Source: Altererythrobacter sp. B11 (lineage in GTDB: Bacteria > Pseudomonadota > Alphaproteobacteria > Sphingomonadales > Sphingomonadaceae). From it: a stretch of 64,000 nucleotides of DNA. This document shows positions 24,900-32,799 of the stretch, in pieces. The notes beneath the pieces were generated by a model, which saw only the letters and a program-made list of their open reading frames with translations, ran no database searches and was not told the origin of the DNA. The translations under genes were made by a program, and so were the position numbers. The stretch is from the NCBI RefSeq assembly GCF_003569745.1, contig NZ_AP018498.1:682001-746000 (forward strand), in the 5' to 3' direction. How positions within the stretch are numbered: the stretch's first letter is position 1; the number at the start of each line of letters is the position of its first letter.

Positions 24900-26357
24900 T
24901 TAGGGATCGAGGCGGCCCAGTGCCGCGGCCAAGATGGCATGATGCAGTTCGGCCGGGGTCAGGTCCGCGCGCCTGTTCGCTCCCGTTGCGATCTGGCCTG
25001 CCTCATCCAGGCGCAGCATCACATAAGGCGTGTGCCGCTCGCCCCCTGGCGCGGTGGCGCCCGGTATGCTGGGCCGGTGATCGCCGAAGAAGACCAGCAG
25101 CGCCGGGCGACGCAGCACCCTCAGACCGTCCAGCAGAGTGGCGAGCATGGCATCGCTGTTGCGCACCAGCCGCAGATAGCCCGGCACCAGCCCCGGCTCT
25201 CCGCCGGCCCCGGAGGCTGCCCAAGGGCCATGGTTCTCAATGGTGACGGCATAGAGCAGCGTGGGCTGCTGCGCCTCGGCCGCGCGGGCGAGGATCGTGT
25301 CGGCCATGGCTGCGTCGGTGACGTAGCGCCCCTCGCCGGGCTGCGGGGGGGCGAAGCAAGCCTCCCCTACCAGTTCGGCAAAGCCGCCCGCCGGCATGAT
25401 CCGGTGCCGTCCGTAGAAGCGCATGTCATGCGGGTGGAGGAACAGGCTGCGCCAATTCGCGCCATGCAGCCGCGCCGGCAGGGCGTAGGAGCCTTCGCGC
25501 GTGGCGGTCAGATAGGGATCGAAGCGGCGGAAGCCGAGCGCCGGCTCACCACGCCCGAACAGCACCCCGTATTCGGTGCGCATCGTGTAGGCGCCGAAGC
25601 CGCTGACCGCCAGATCGCCCCATTGCCAGGCGGCGCCGCGGGCGAACTGCAGGGCGGGCAGGGCGAGCGCGGGATCGCCGAACAGCTCCGCCGGATCGGC
25701 AAAGCTCTCGCACTGGATGATGACAACGATCTCCGGCGCGCCCTCCGGCTCCTGTCCCTTTACCGGCGCGGCGGGCGGTGGATCGGGGCTTTCGCGCCAG
25801 CGCAGCCAGTAAAGCAGCAAGGTGGGGTAGAGCCCGAGCGCGCGCGTATCGGCCTCCGCATCGGGTTCGGTGGCGATGCGGCGCAAGGACGGAGCACGGA
25901 GCGAGAGGAACAGTGCGGCGAGGCTGGCCGCGCAGAGTGCTGCCCCGGCCAGCTGCGGCGCAGGATCGCCGTCGGAAAGCCATACCAGCACCGCCAGCAG
26001 TACCAGTGCCAGCATCGCCGCCACCGCCCGCTTCCAGGCGGCGACGGCGGAGAGATAAAACTGTGGATGGCGAAAAACCGCGCCCACCAGCGCGAGGTCG
26101 GAGAACAGCAGCGGCTCGCCCAGCATGGCGTATTTGGCATTGGATGCCACGAGCAGCAGGGCCTGCACGGCCAGTGCCAGCGCCAGCGCCACATGCAGGC
26201 TGCCCGAAGCCGCCAGGAACAGGCCGAAGATTGCGCTGGTCATGCAACCGAGCAGCCACAAGCCAGCGGCGCGGCGCAGTCCCCTTGGTCGCGCTAACAG
26301 GTCGAGCGCCACCGCAGCGCACAGCAATCCCGCGAATGTCAGTCCTGCTGCCGCCAC
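24900..26357 (-). CDS. LTA synthase family sulfatase-fold membrane enzyme
   Basis: A 485-residue enzyme with about five N-terminal membrane helices (1-165) and an extracytoplasmic alkaline-phosphatase-superfamily domain (about 205-470). Catalytic landmarks are all present: Glu in IIQCESFAD, the nucleophile Thr in GAYTMRTEYGVLF, His in TIENHGPWA, and Asp-His in FFGDHRPS. The family transfers phosphoglycerol or phosphoethanolamine groups to glycans or lipids. Placement beside kpsS suggests modification of the capsule or its lipid anchor, which is inference. It is divergent from kpsS. Confidence 0.9.
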   Translation of the reverse strand: MAAAGLTFAGLLCAAVALDLLARPRGLRRAAGLWLLGCMTSAIFGLFLAASGSLHVALALALAVQALLLVASNAKYAMLGEPLLFSDLALVGAVFRHPQFYLSAVAAWKRAVAAMLALVLLAVLVWLSDGDPAPQLAGAALCAASLAALFLSLRAPSLRRIATEPDAEADTRALGLYPTLLLYWLRWRESPDPPPAAPVKGQEPEGAPEIVVIIQCESFADPAELFGDPALALPALQFARGAAWQWGDLAVSGFGAYTMRTEYGVLFGRGEPALGFRRFDPYLTATREGSYALPARLHGANWRSLFLHPHDMRFYGRHRIMPAGGFAELVGEACFAPPQPGEGRYVTDAAMADTILARAAEAQQPTLLYAVTIENHGPWAASGAGGEPGLVPGYLRLVRNSDAMLATLLDGLRVLRRPALLVFFGDHRPSIPGATAPGGERHTPYVMLRLDEAGQIATGANRRADLTPAELHHAILAAALGRLDP

Positions 26358-26616
26358 TGTCCCAGTCTAATCGCGTCTCTCCGGGCAATCCGGAAAAGTG
26401 CGTGGTCTGATAGCGACACAGGCGGGCGTGGGAAAGTGCGCGCGGCCGGCGCGAGGCGGCAATCAAGGTCAATCAGCCCCGTCTCCGTCGGACCTTCTGA
26501 GGGGAGTGGCGCTCTTGCTGCGCACGGCCGGGGCGACTAACGCCTTACGTCCATGCGGAGAGCCGCCGGTCCGCCGGCAGATCTACCAGAAGCAAAACAG
26601 AGCAGTTTTTTACCGG

Positions 26617-27885
26617 ATGCATGATCTTCCCGCCGCTGCCGCGAACAGTTCCTCCTCGTCGCGCCCGGGCACACAGCGCAGCGTGCTGCTCCTCCAGGGT
26701 TTGATGGGGCCGTTGTTCCGGCGGCTCGGCCAGGAACTGACCCGCACCGGCCACACCGTCCACAAGGTCAATTTCAACGGTGGCGATCGCATCTACTGGC
26801 GCCTGCCCAACGGCATTGAATATCGCGAGACGCTGGAGGAGTGGCCCGACCGCTTCGGGGAAATTTTGCGCGACAAGCAGGTGACGGACGTCGTGCTGTT
26901 CGGCGATTGCCGTCCCCATCACATGCCGGCGATCCGCATCTGCCGCGAACAGGATGTGCCGGTGCATGTGCTGGAAGAAGGCTACATCCGGCCCGACTGG
27001 GTGACGCTGGAACTGGGCGGCGTGAACGGGCATTCGTCCCTGCCGCGCGACCCGGAATGGTATCGCCAGACGGCGGCGGTGCTGCCGCCGGTGCCGCCGC
27101 ACGCGCAGGTCCCTTCCTCCTTCCGGCGCCGGGCAATGGAAGGGATCATCTACAATTTCGCCGATGTGCTGACGCGCTGGCACTACCCGGGATGGAGCAA
27201 CCACCGTCCCTGGCACCCGGTGGTGGAAGGCATCGGCTGGTGGCGCAAGCTTTCGCGGAAGAAAGAGCGGGAGGCGAACGCCGCGCAGTTGTTGGCACGG
27301 CTCGGCAGCGCGCCGGAACCCTATTTCCTGTTCCCGCTGCAGCTCGATTCCGATGCGCAGATACGGCTTCATTCCCCCTTCGCGGGCATTGCCGATGCGA
27401 TGCGGCTGGTGATCGAATCCTTCGCGCGGCACGCGCCCGCCGATGCACGGCTTGTCCTCAAGGAGCATCCGCTCGACAACGGCGTGCGGGACTGGCAGCA
27501 GATCAGCGCCGACCTCGCCGATCTGTTCGGTGTGCGGGACAGGCTGGACTATCTTGTCGGCGGGGACATTGTCCCGATCGCGCGCGGGGCGCGCGGCGTC
27601 GTGACCATCAACAGCACCAGCGGCACGCTCGCGCTTGCGGAAGGTGTGCCTGTGGTGGCGCTGGGTCATGCGGTGTACGATATTCCGGATATCACCTTCC
27701 AGGGCGGGCTAGACGCCTTCTGGCGCAATCCGGTCGCGCCGGACCGGGAGACATTCGCCGCCTTTCGCCGGGTGCTGATCGAACGGTGCCTGATTCCCGG
27801 TGGCTTCTTCTCGGAAGAGGCGCTGGCCAAAGTGGTTCGCCACGCCGTCGCGCGGCTGGAAGGCCGCCCGATGCTTCCCGAATGA
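26617..27885 (+). CDS. kpsS: capsular polysaccharide beta-Kdo transferase KpsS-like
   Basis: Capsule_synth (PF05159-type) protein of 422 residues, the family that adds the first Kdo of the poly-Kdo linker to lyso-phosphatidylglycerol before ABC-dependent export. Motifs include VLLLQGLMGPLFRRLG, VNFNGGDRIYW, VLFGDCRPHH, HVLEEGYIRPDW, FLFPLQLDSDAQI and TINSTSGTLAL. ATG 26617 is used because upstream in-frame sequence is unconserved and not capsule-like. Ribosome binding is weak here. Downstream neighbours KpsF, KdsB and KpsC support the call. Confidence 0.92.
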   Translation: MHDLPAAAANSSSSSRPGTQRSVLLLQGLMGPLFRRLGQELTRTGHTVHKVNFNGGDRIYWRLPNGIEYRETLEEWPDRFGEILRDKQVTDVVLFGDCRPHHMPAIRICREQDVPVHVLEEGYIRPDWVTLELGGVNGHSSLPRDPEWYRQTAAVLPPVPPHAQVPSSFRRRAMEGIIYNFADVLTRWHYPGWSNHRPWHPVVEGIGWWRKLSRKKEREANAAQLLARLGSAPEPYFLFPLQLDSDAQIRLHSPFAGIADAMRLVIESFARHAPADARLVLKEHPLDNGVRDWQQISADLADLFGVRDRLDYLVGGDIVPIARGARGVVTINSTSGTLALAEGVPVVALGHAVYDIPDITFQGGLDAFWRNPVAPDRETFAAFRRVLIERCLIPGGFFSEEALAKVVRHAVARLEGRPMLPE

Positions 27886-27990
27886 GGTTCCCCGCGCAGC
27901 GATCACGGACGGGTGGAACCCAGCGCGGTGGTTGCCGCACGGCCCGATGATCTGCGACCGCCCCCTCTTTTCCGGCGGCGGCACCTCTGC

Positions 27991-28281
27991 ATGATGTATT
28001 TCGAGCATATGCTTCTCGCCCTTGCCGTCCAGGCGGCGGTGGGGCTGCTCACCCGCAATTGGTGGGCCGGCGCGGCGCTGGCTTCGGCCTATTTCATCGG
28101 ACGGGAGGTGGCGCAGGCCGAATACCGCTGGATCGAGCTGTATGGCCATGGCCTGCGCGCCAACATGCCGTGGTGGGGGCCGTTCGACCTGCGCGTCTGG
28201 ACCAAGCTGGACCAGTGGCTGGACTGGATCGGCCCGGTGCTGGCTACCTGCGGCACAGCCCGGTTCATGAGTCGAAACTAG
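27991..28281 (+). CDS. small membrane protein of unknown function
   Basis: A 96-residue protein, MMYFEHMLLALAVQAAVGL at the start, with hydrophobic segments at about 6-22, 27-43 and 75-92. The middle contains GREVAQAEYRWIELYG. No family is recognised with confidence. Its TAG stop lies inside the CTAG target duplication of the adjacent IS1380 element; the same bases follow the IS, so the gene's end was not altered by insertion. It lies 105 nt after kpsS on the same strand. Confidence 0.72.
   Translation: MMYFEHMLLALAVQAAVGLLTRNWWAGAALASAYFIGREVAQAEYRWIELYGHGLRANMPWWGPFDLRVWTKLDQWLDWIGPVLATCGTARFMSRN
28278..28281. repeat. CTAG target-site duplication, left copy
   Basis: Direct CTAG next to the left inverted repeat, matched by CTAG at 29925-29928 after the right inverted repeat. 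It contains the TAG stop codon of the upstream membrane-protein gene. Confidence 0.88.
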
Positions 28282-28294
28282 CCCGTCTTATTCA
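28282..28294. repeat. IS left terminal inverted repeat
   Basis: CCCGTCTTATTCA, inverted match of 12/13 to the right end. Confidence 0.9.
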
Positions 28295-28388
28295 CCGGGT
28301 GCGGCCTGAAGGGTTGGCGGGAGTGGCATAAGCCTCTGATCTGTTTTAGGAACTGGGTGTCTACGCCGGCCCTGTCGCAGGGCAGAAA

Positions 28389-29759
28389 ATGTCACAGGCC
28401 ACACCCGCCATGAACGATGATATCGCAAGCCCATTCCGATTCCCAGCGGTGCATCGCAAGAAAGTCGCCGCAGCCTTCGACGGTGGCCGCCTCACTTCGG
28501 ATGGCGGGGTTTTGCTGCTGGCACAGGCCGAACGCGCGATGGGGATTTGCCGGCGGCTTGCGGGCTGCATTGCCGACCGGCGCTCTCCTGCGCGGGTGAT
28601 CCATCGCCTCGACGACATCCTGCGCGCCCGCGTGTTCGCGATCGCGTGCGGCTACGAGGATGCCGATGACCTTGACGCCCTGCGTGACGATCCAGGCTTC
28701 CGCCTGGCGCTGGGCAAGTTGCCGGGATCGGGCGCGGGTCTCGCCAGCCAACCGACGATGAGCCGCTGGGAGAATGCGCCGACCACACGCGAGTTGGCCA
28801 GGATGATGGCCGAGATGATCGGCATATACTGCGCCAGCTATCCCGTGCCGCCCAAGGCGGTGACGCTCGATATCGACGACACCTGCGATGTCGTCCACGG
28901 CTATCAGCAACTCTCGTTCTGGAATGGCCACCATGGCGAGCGCTGCTTCCTCCCGGTCCACGTCTATGACACCGCTACTGGCCGCCCGGTCGCCATGCTG
29001 CTGCGCACCGGCAAGACACCGTCGGGTGCCGAAGCGGCGGGTCACATCCGACGCCTCGTGCGCCACATCCGCCGGCACTGGCCCAATACCCACATCACCA
29101 TCCGCGGCGACGGGCACTATGGCCGGCCCGAGGTCATGGCCTTCTGCGAGGCCCACGGCATCGACTACGTGCTCGGCCTGCCAACCAACGCCGCGCTGCG
29201 CACCGATCCGGTCATTGTCGCGGTCGCCGATGCCTGCGCGGTCAGGCGGGCTCAGCGCCAATGCCCGGTCCTGCGTAACTATGCCGAGACCCGCTACGGC
29301 GCAAAGACCTGGCAGTGCCAGCGCCGCGTCGTCGCCCGGATCGAGGCCAGCACGCTGGGCATGGACATCCGCTATGTCGTCACCTCGTTGGCAACAGGAT
29401 CGGCCGAGCACATCTACGACACGCTCTACTGCGCGCGTGGTCAGGCCGAGAACCTGATCAAGCGCCACAAGTCCCAGCTCGCCAGCGACCGAACCTCGTG
29501 CCGCTCGGCCAATGCCAACCAGATGCGCCTCATCCTGCACACCGCCTCCTACTGGCTGATGTGGCGTATCCAGCAGGAAATCCCCAAAGCAGCGGCACTG
29601 GCTGCAGCCGAGTTCGCAACCCTGCGCATCCGGCTGCTCAAGGTCGCTGCCCGCGTCATCGAGAACGCCTCGCGCATCCGCTTGCGGCTAGCGTCAGCCT
29701 GCCCCGATGCCAGCGTGTTCAGAGCCATCGCCATCGGTCTCCGGCCTGCACCAACATAG
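28389..29759 (+). CDS. IS1380 family transposase
   Basis: Transposase of 456 residues. The DDE residues fit Asp in TLDIDDTCDVVHG, Asp in TIRGDGHYGRPEVM, and Glu in CARGQAENLIKRHKSQL, the typical IS1380 spacing with the beta-strand insertion between. The N-terminal FDGGRLTSDGGVLLLAQ is the family's opening signature. An in-frame ATG at 28410 is an alternative start. The frame is uninterrupted over the usual length. Confidence 0.96.
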   Translation: MSQATPAMNDDIASPFRFPAVHRKKVAAAFDGGRLTSDGGVLLLAQAERAMGICRRLAGCIADRRSPARVIHRLDDILRARVFAIACGYEDADDLDALRDDPGFRLALGKLPGSGAGLASQPTMSRWENAPTTRELARMMAEMIGIYCASYPVPPKAVTLDIDDTCDVVHGYQQLSFWNGHHGERCFLPVHVYDTATGRPVAMLLRTGKTPSGAEAAGHIRRLVRHIRRHWPNTHITIRGDGHYGRPEVMAFCEAHGIDYVLGLPTNAALRTDPVIVAVADACAVRRAQRQCPVLRNYAETRYGAKTWQCQRRVVARIEASTLGMDIRYVVTSLATGSAEHIYDTLYCARGQAENLIKRHKSQLASDRTSCRSANANQMRLILHTASYWLMWRIQQEIPKAAALAAAEFATLRIRLLKVAARVIENASRIRLRLASACPDASVFRAIAIGLRPAPT

Positions 29760-29911
29760 CCAGCGCGGCAGTGCCGCTGACCCCCGCCCCGTCCATCAAC
29801 CTCGAAAAGCCCATTGATCCTGCCGCGGTGAAAAATGCCGACGATGGCGCACGTCCAGGCCACGCCGCCAATGTCAGATCACCGCCGAACGAGCCCGGAG
29901 CGGCGGCCTCA

Positions 29912-29924
29912 TGAATAAGACAGG
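29912..29924. repeat. IS right terminal inverted repeat
   Basis: TGAATAAGACAGG, reverse complement CCTGTCTTATTCA, one mismatch to the left end. Confidence 0.9.
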
Positions 29925-29928
29925 CTAG
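29925..29928. repeat. CTAG target-site duplication, right copy
   Basis: Second copy of the CTAG that flanks the IS on the left at 28278-28281. Confidence 0.88.
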
Positions 29929-30369
29929 CCGCCCGGGGTCGCCGCTACGTTCGCCTCCAGACGTGAGCAGCAGTATATATTCACAAGTGCTCCGGCGTTC
30001 GCCGCTCCCGCCCCCGCCCCCCGCCCCCCGCCCCCCGCTGCGCCGGTTGCCGCCGTTGAAAATGGCCGGTCAACCCGCGGGCGGGGCAGCACCGGTCTGC
30101 GCTTCAACGACACGGAGCGTCAGTTCCTCGCATTTGGCGAGCAGGATCGTGGGCAGAGAATAAAAGAAGAAGGCCGAATAAATGGCGTGTCGCACGGGAT
30201 CTTGGAGGAAGGGCTCTGCTGCAAATCAGCCCATCTGTTGCCACCCTGCCACGGGTAAGTGCGCCTTCCTGGAGCATCCCTGAAACTGCTGGCAATAGTC
30301 CTGCCGTTCCAATAGCGCTTGTCCTTCACACTGCCTGCGGGCGGTAAACCAAAAGATTATCAGGGCGGT
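29929..30369. other. 441-nt gap between the IS and kpsF with a C-rich repeat
   Basis: No convincing gene was found. It contains a 7-bp-period C-rich tract at 30007-30037 (GCCCCCC units) and AT-rich stretches (TATATA near 29974; the purine run AATAAAAGAAGAAGG near 30158) that could hold the kpsF promoter. Short frames here have no recognisable sequence. The composition differs from neighbouring coding DNA. Confidence 0.5.
30007..30037. repeat. C-rich heptamer tandem repeat
   Basis: Runs of five to six C separated by single G at 7-bp period, about four units. Such tracts are prone to slippage and lie about 330 nt before kpsF. Confidence 0.7.
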
Positions 30370-31359
30370 ATGAAAAGAGAGATCTTCGAAACCACGCGAT
30401 ATTCCGCTTCTGCCCTGCAGACGCTCGCGATCGAGATGGAAGCGCTCGAAGCGCTTAAAGCGGCGCTGCAGATGCCGGAAATCAGCCGCGCAGTGGACCG
30501 CGCGATCCAGCTGCTGAGTGCCACCACAGGTCGTGTGATCGTAACAGGCATGGGCAAGAGCGGTCATATCGCACGCAAGATTGCCGCCACGATGCGATCC
30601 ACCGGGACGTCGGCGCTTTACCTTCATCCTGGTGAGGCAAGTCACGGGGATCTGGGCGTAATCACCCAGCAGGACGTCGTTCTCGCCCTCACTTGGTCCG
30701 GCGAGACTGCGGAGCTAAGCGACATCCTGCATTACTGCCGCCACTACGGCGTGAAGCTGATCGTCGCCACGGCCTATCCGGACAGCATGGCGGGCCGCGC
30801 GGCCGATATCTGCCTTCCGATTCCCGTGGTGCGGGAAGCCTGTCCGAACGAGCTGGCGCCGACATCCTCCACGACGCTCCAGCTGGTGCTGGGCGACGCG
30901 CTGGCGGTGGCGCTGATCGAAGCGCGGGGCTTCACCTCGTCCGATTTCCGGATGTTCCATCCCGGCGGCAAGCTGGGGGCGCAGCTGAGCACCGTGGGTG
31001 CGCTGATGGGCACCGGCGACGCTGTCCCCCGGGTTCGCGGCGATGCTTCGCTGACCAGCGCCACGATCGAAATGAGCCGCAAGCGCTACGGCTGCACGGC
31101 CGTGGTAGACGAGTCCGATCGGCTAATCGGTGCCTTTACCGACGGCGATTTGCGGCGCTGCATCGCGACCTATGATCTGAACGATAGCATCGGCCTGCAT
31201 ATGTCACCCAATCCGCTGGCGGTGAACCCCGACACCCGCGCAAGCGACGCGCTGCGCATTCTGAACGAGAATGCCGTGTCGGTGCTGTTCGTGGAAGAAG
31301 GGGGCAAGCTGGTCGGGATAGTACACATCCACGACATCGTGCGCGCCGGGGTGGTGTGA
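30370..31359 (+). CDS. kpsF: D-arabinose 5-phosphate isomerase (KpsF/KdsD type)
   Basis: Converts ribulose 5-phosphate to arabinose 5-phosphate, the first step to CMP-Kdo; 329 residues. The SIS domain (about 35-190) contains VTGMGKSGHIARKIA, LHPGEASHGDLG, and TWSGETAELSD. Two CBS domains follow (about 205-325, AFTDGDLRR and SVLFVEEGGKLVGIVHIHD). It is assigned as the capsule copy because kdsB and kpsC follow; whether it is also the housekeeping KdsD cannot be told here. ATG 30370 is used, since upstream residues are unconserved. Confidence 0.93.
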   Translation: MKREIFETTRYSASALQTLAIEMEALEALKAALQMPEISRAVDRAIQLLSATTGRVIVTGMGKSGHIARKIAATMRSTGTSALYLHPGEASHGDLGVITQQDVVLALTWSGETAELSDILHYCRHYGVKLIVATAYPDSMAGRAADICLPIPVVREACPNELAPTSSTTLQLVLGDALAVALIEARGFTSSDFRMFHPGGKLGAQLSTVGALMGTGDAVPRVRGDASLTSATIEMSRKRYGCTAVVDESDRLIGAFTDGDLRRCIATYDLNDSIGLHMSPNPLAVNPDTRASDALRILNENAVSVLFVEEGGKLVGIVHIHDIVRAGVV

Positions 31360-31374
31360 TCCGGGGCATCAGGC

Positions 31375-32196
31375 GTGACTGACGCTGCTCCAGCCCTGAT
31401 CGTCGTCCCCGCCCGCTACGGCTCGACACGTCTTCCCGGAAAGCCTCTGCTGCCGATCAACGGCCGCACCTTGCTCGAACGGGTGACGGCGGTCGCCCGT
31501 GCTGCGGCGGAGGTTGCCGGCGCCTGCGAAGTGGTGGTGGCGACCGACGACGATCGCATCGCCGCCCATGCGCGCGCGATCGGCGCCGAGGTCGCGATGA
31601 CCCCGGCGGAACTCGATTCCGGCTCCTCCCGCGCCTGCGCGGCGGCGCTGGATCGGCGCCACCGGCCGGACCTGGTCATCAACCTGCAAGGCGATGCGCC
31701 CTTCGTACCCCCTGCCGTGGTGGCGGCCTTGATCGCGGAGCTGCGCCGCGGCGCGGCCGATGTGGCAACCCCCGTCTTCCCGCTGGATTGGGCGCGGCTG
31801 GATCGCCTGCGCGAGCACAAGCGCGGCAACCCCTTCAGCGGCACCACCTGCATTCGCGGTGCTGACGGCCGGGCGTTGTGGTTCTCAAAGACCATTATCC
31901 CCGCCCTGCGCGACGAGGCGAAGCTGCGCGCCCGCGATCCCATCTCCCCGGTGTGGCAACATCTAGGCCTCTATGGCTATCGCATGGCAGCGCTCGAATG
32001 GTTCGCGGCGGCATCGGCCGGCACCTATGAGGTGCTGGAGGGGCTGGAGCAGCTGCGCTTTCTGGAAGGCGGCAAGACGATCGCGACCATTGCAGTGGAT
32101 CCGCCAGCCCATGCGCTTTCCGGCATCGACACACCAGGCGACCTTGCCCTGGCGGAGGAAGTGATTGCCCGGCTAGGCGATCCGTTCCCGGGCTGA
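31375..32196 (+). CDS. kdsB: 3-deoxy-manno-octulosonate cytidylyltransferase
   Basis: Activates Kdo with CTP to CMP-Kdo for the Kdo transferases encoded nearby; 273 residues, GTG start at 31375. Motifs: VVPARYGSTRLPGKPL, ATDDDRI, VINLQGDAPF and the C-terminal EVLEGLEQLRFLEGG. It is somewhat longer than E. coli KdsB (about 248). Being inside a kps-type cluster it may be the KpsU equivalent. It starts 15 nt after kpsF. Confidence 0.94.
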   Translation: MTDAAPALIVVPARYGSTRLPGKPLLPINGRTLLERVTAVARAAAEVAGACEVVVATDDDRIAAHARAIGAEVAMTPAELDSGSSRACAAALDRRHRPDLVINLQGDAPFVPPAVVAALIAELRRGAADVATPVFPLDWARLDRLREHKRGNPFSGTTCIRGADGRALWFSKTIIPALRDEAKLRARDPISPVWQHLGLYGYRMAALEWFAAASAGTYEVLEGLEQLRFLEGGKTIATIAVDPPAHALSGIDTPGDLALAEEVIARLGDPFPG

Positions 32197-32208
32197 TACC
32201 GCAGCCCG

Positions 32209-32799
32209 ATGTTCATCATCGCGCGTCACGGCAATACGTTCGAGGCCGGGGAACGCCCCCGGCGGATCGGCGCGCGCACGGATCTGCCACTGACCGCGTC
32301 CGGCCATGTGCAGGCCGATGCACTGGGGGCGCATTTCGCCGCTCAGAACTGGCACTTTGCGCGCGTCCTCGCCGCGCCGCTGGCACGCACCCGCCAGACG
32401 GCGGAGGGCATTCTTGCGCATCTTCCGAATGCGCCCGCCATCGAAAGCTGCGATTGGCTGCGCGAGATCGACCACGGCCCGGATGAGAACCGCACGGAAG
32501 AGGAGGTCGTGGCCCGCATCGGCGCCGCGGCGCTGGCGGCTTGGGATGCGCGGGCCGAACCGCCGCCCGGCTGGTTGGTGGATGCCGAGTTGCGGCTCGC
32601 CGGCTGGCGGGAGCTGTTCGCGCAGGATAGAGGGCCGGCGCTCCTAGTCACCAGCAATGGCGCGGCCCGTTTTGCCCTGCTCGCTACATCGCTTGCTCCC
32701 GCAGATGGCGATCTCAAGCTGCCCACCGGCGGCTATGGCGTGATCCGCCGGGGCGAAGAGGGGGCGCTGGAAGTGCCGGTGTGGGGCCGCCGCCCGTGA
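32209..32799 (+). CDS. histidine phosphatase family protein
   Basis: Phosphoglycerate-mutase-like phosphatase of 196 residues. The phospho-accepting His is in IIARHGNTFE, the second Arg in LARTRQTAEG, and acidic/His residues follow in REIDHGPDENRT and LLVTSNGAARFAL. The usual late catalytic His is replaced by Asn in VTSNGAAR, which may alter activity. Within this operon it could dephosphorylate a Kdo-pathway intermediate such as Kdo-8-phosphate, but no evidence shows this. Its stop overlaps the GTG of kpsC. Confidence 0.87.
   Translation: MFIIARHGNTFEAGERPRRIGARTDLPLTASGHVQADALGAHFAAQNWHFARVLAAPLARTRQTAEGILAHLPNAPAIESCDWLREIDHGPDENRTEEEVVARIGAAALAAWDARAEPPPGWLVDAELRLAGWRELFAQDRGPALLVTSNGAARFALLATSLAPADGDLKLPTGGYGVIRRGEEGALEVPVWGRRP

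Larger units (their letters stand above)
28282..29924 (+). mobile_element. IS1380-family insertion sequence, complete
   Basis: A 1,643-bp element. The left end CCCGTCTTATTCA (28282-28294) and right end TGAATAAGACAGG (29912-29924) are inverted repeats with 12 of 13 matches. It is flanked by 4-bp CTAG duplications (28278-28281 and 29925-29928). It carries one intact DDE transposase gene. The clean ends and full-length gene point to a recent, potentially active insertion between the kpsS/membrane-protein genes and kpsF-kdsB-kpsC, in the same orientation as those genes. Confidence 0.93.

Noticed and set aside
24939..26297. 452-codon plus-strand open frame
   Set aside because: Antisense to the LTA-synthase-like gene, whose catalytic motifs are all present.
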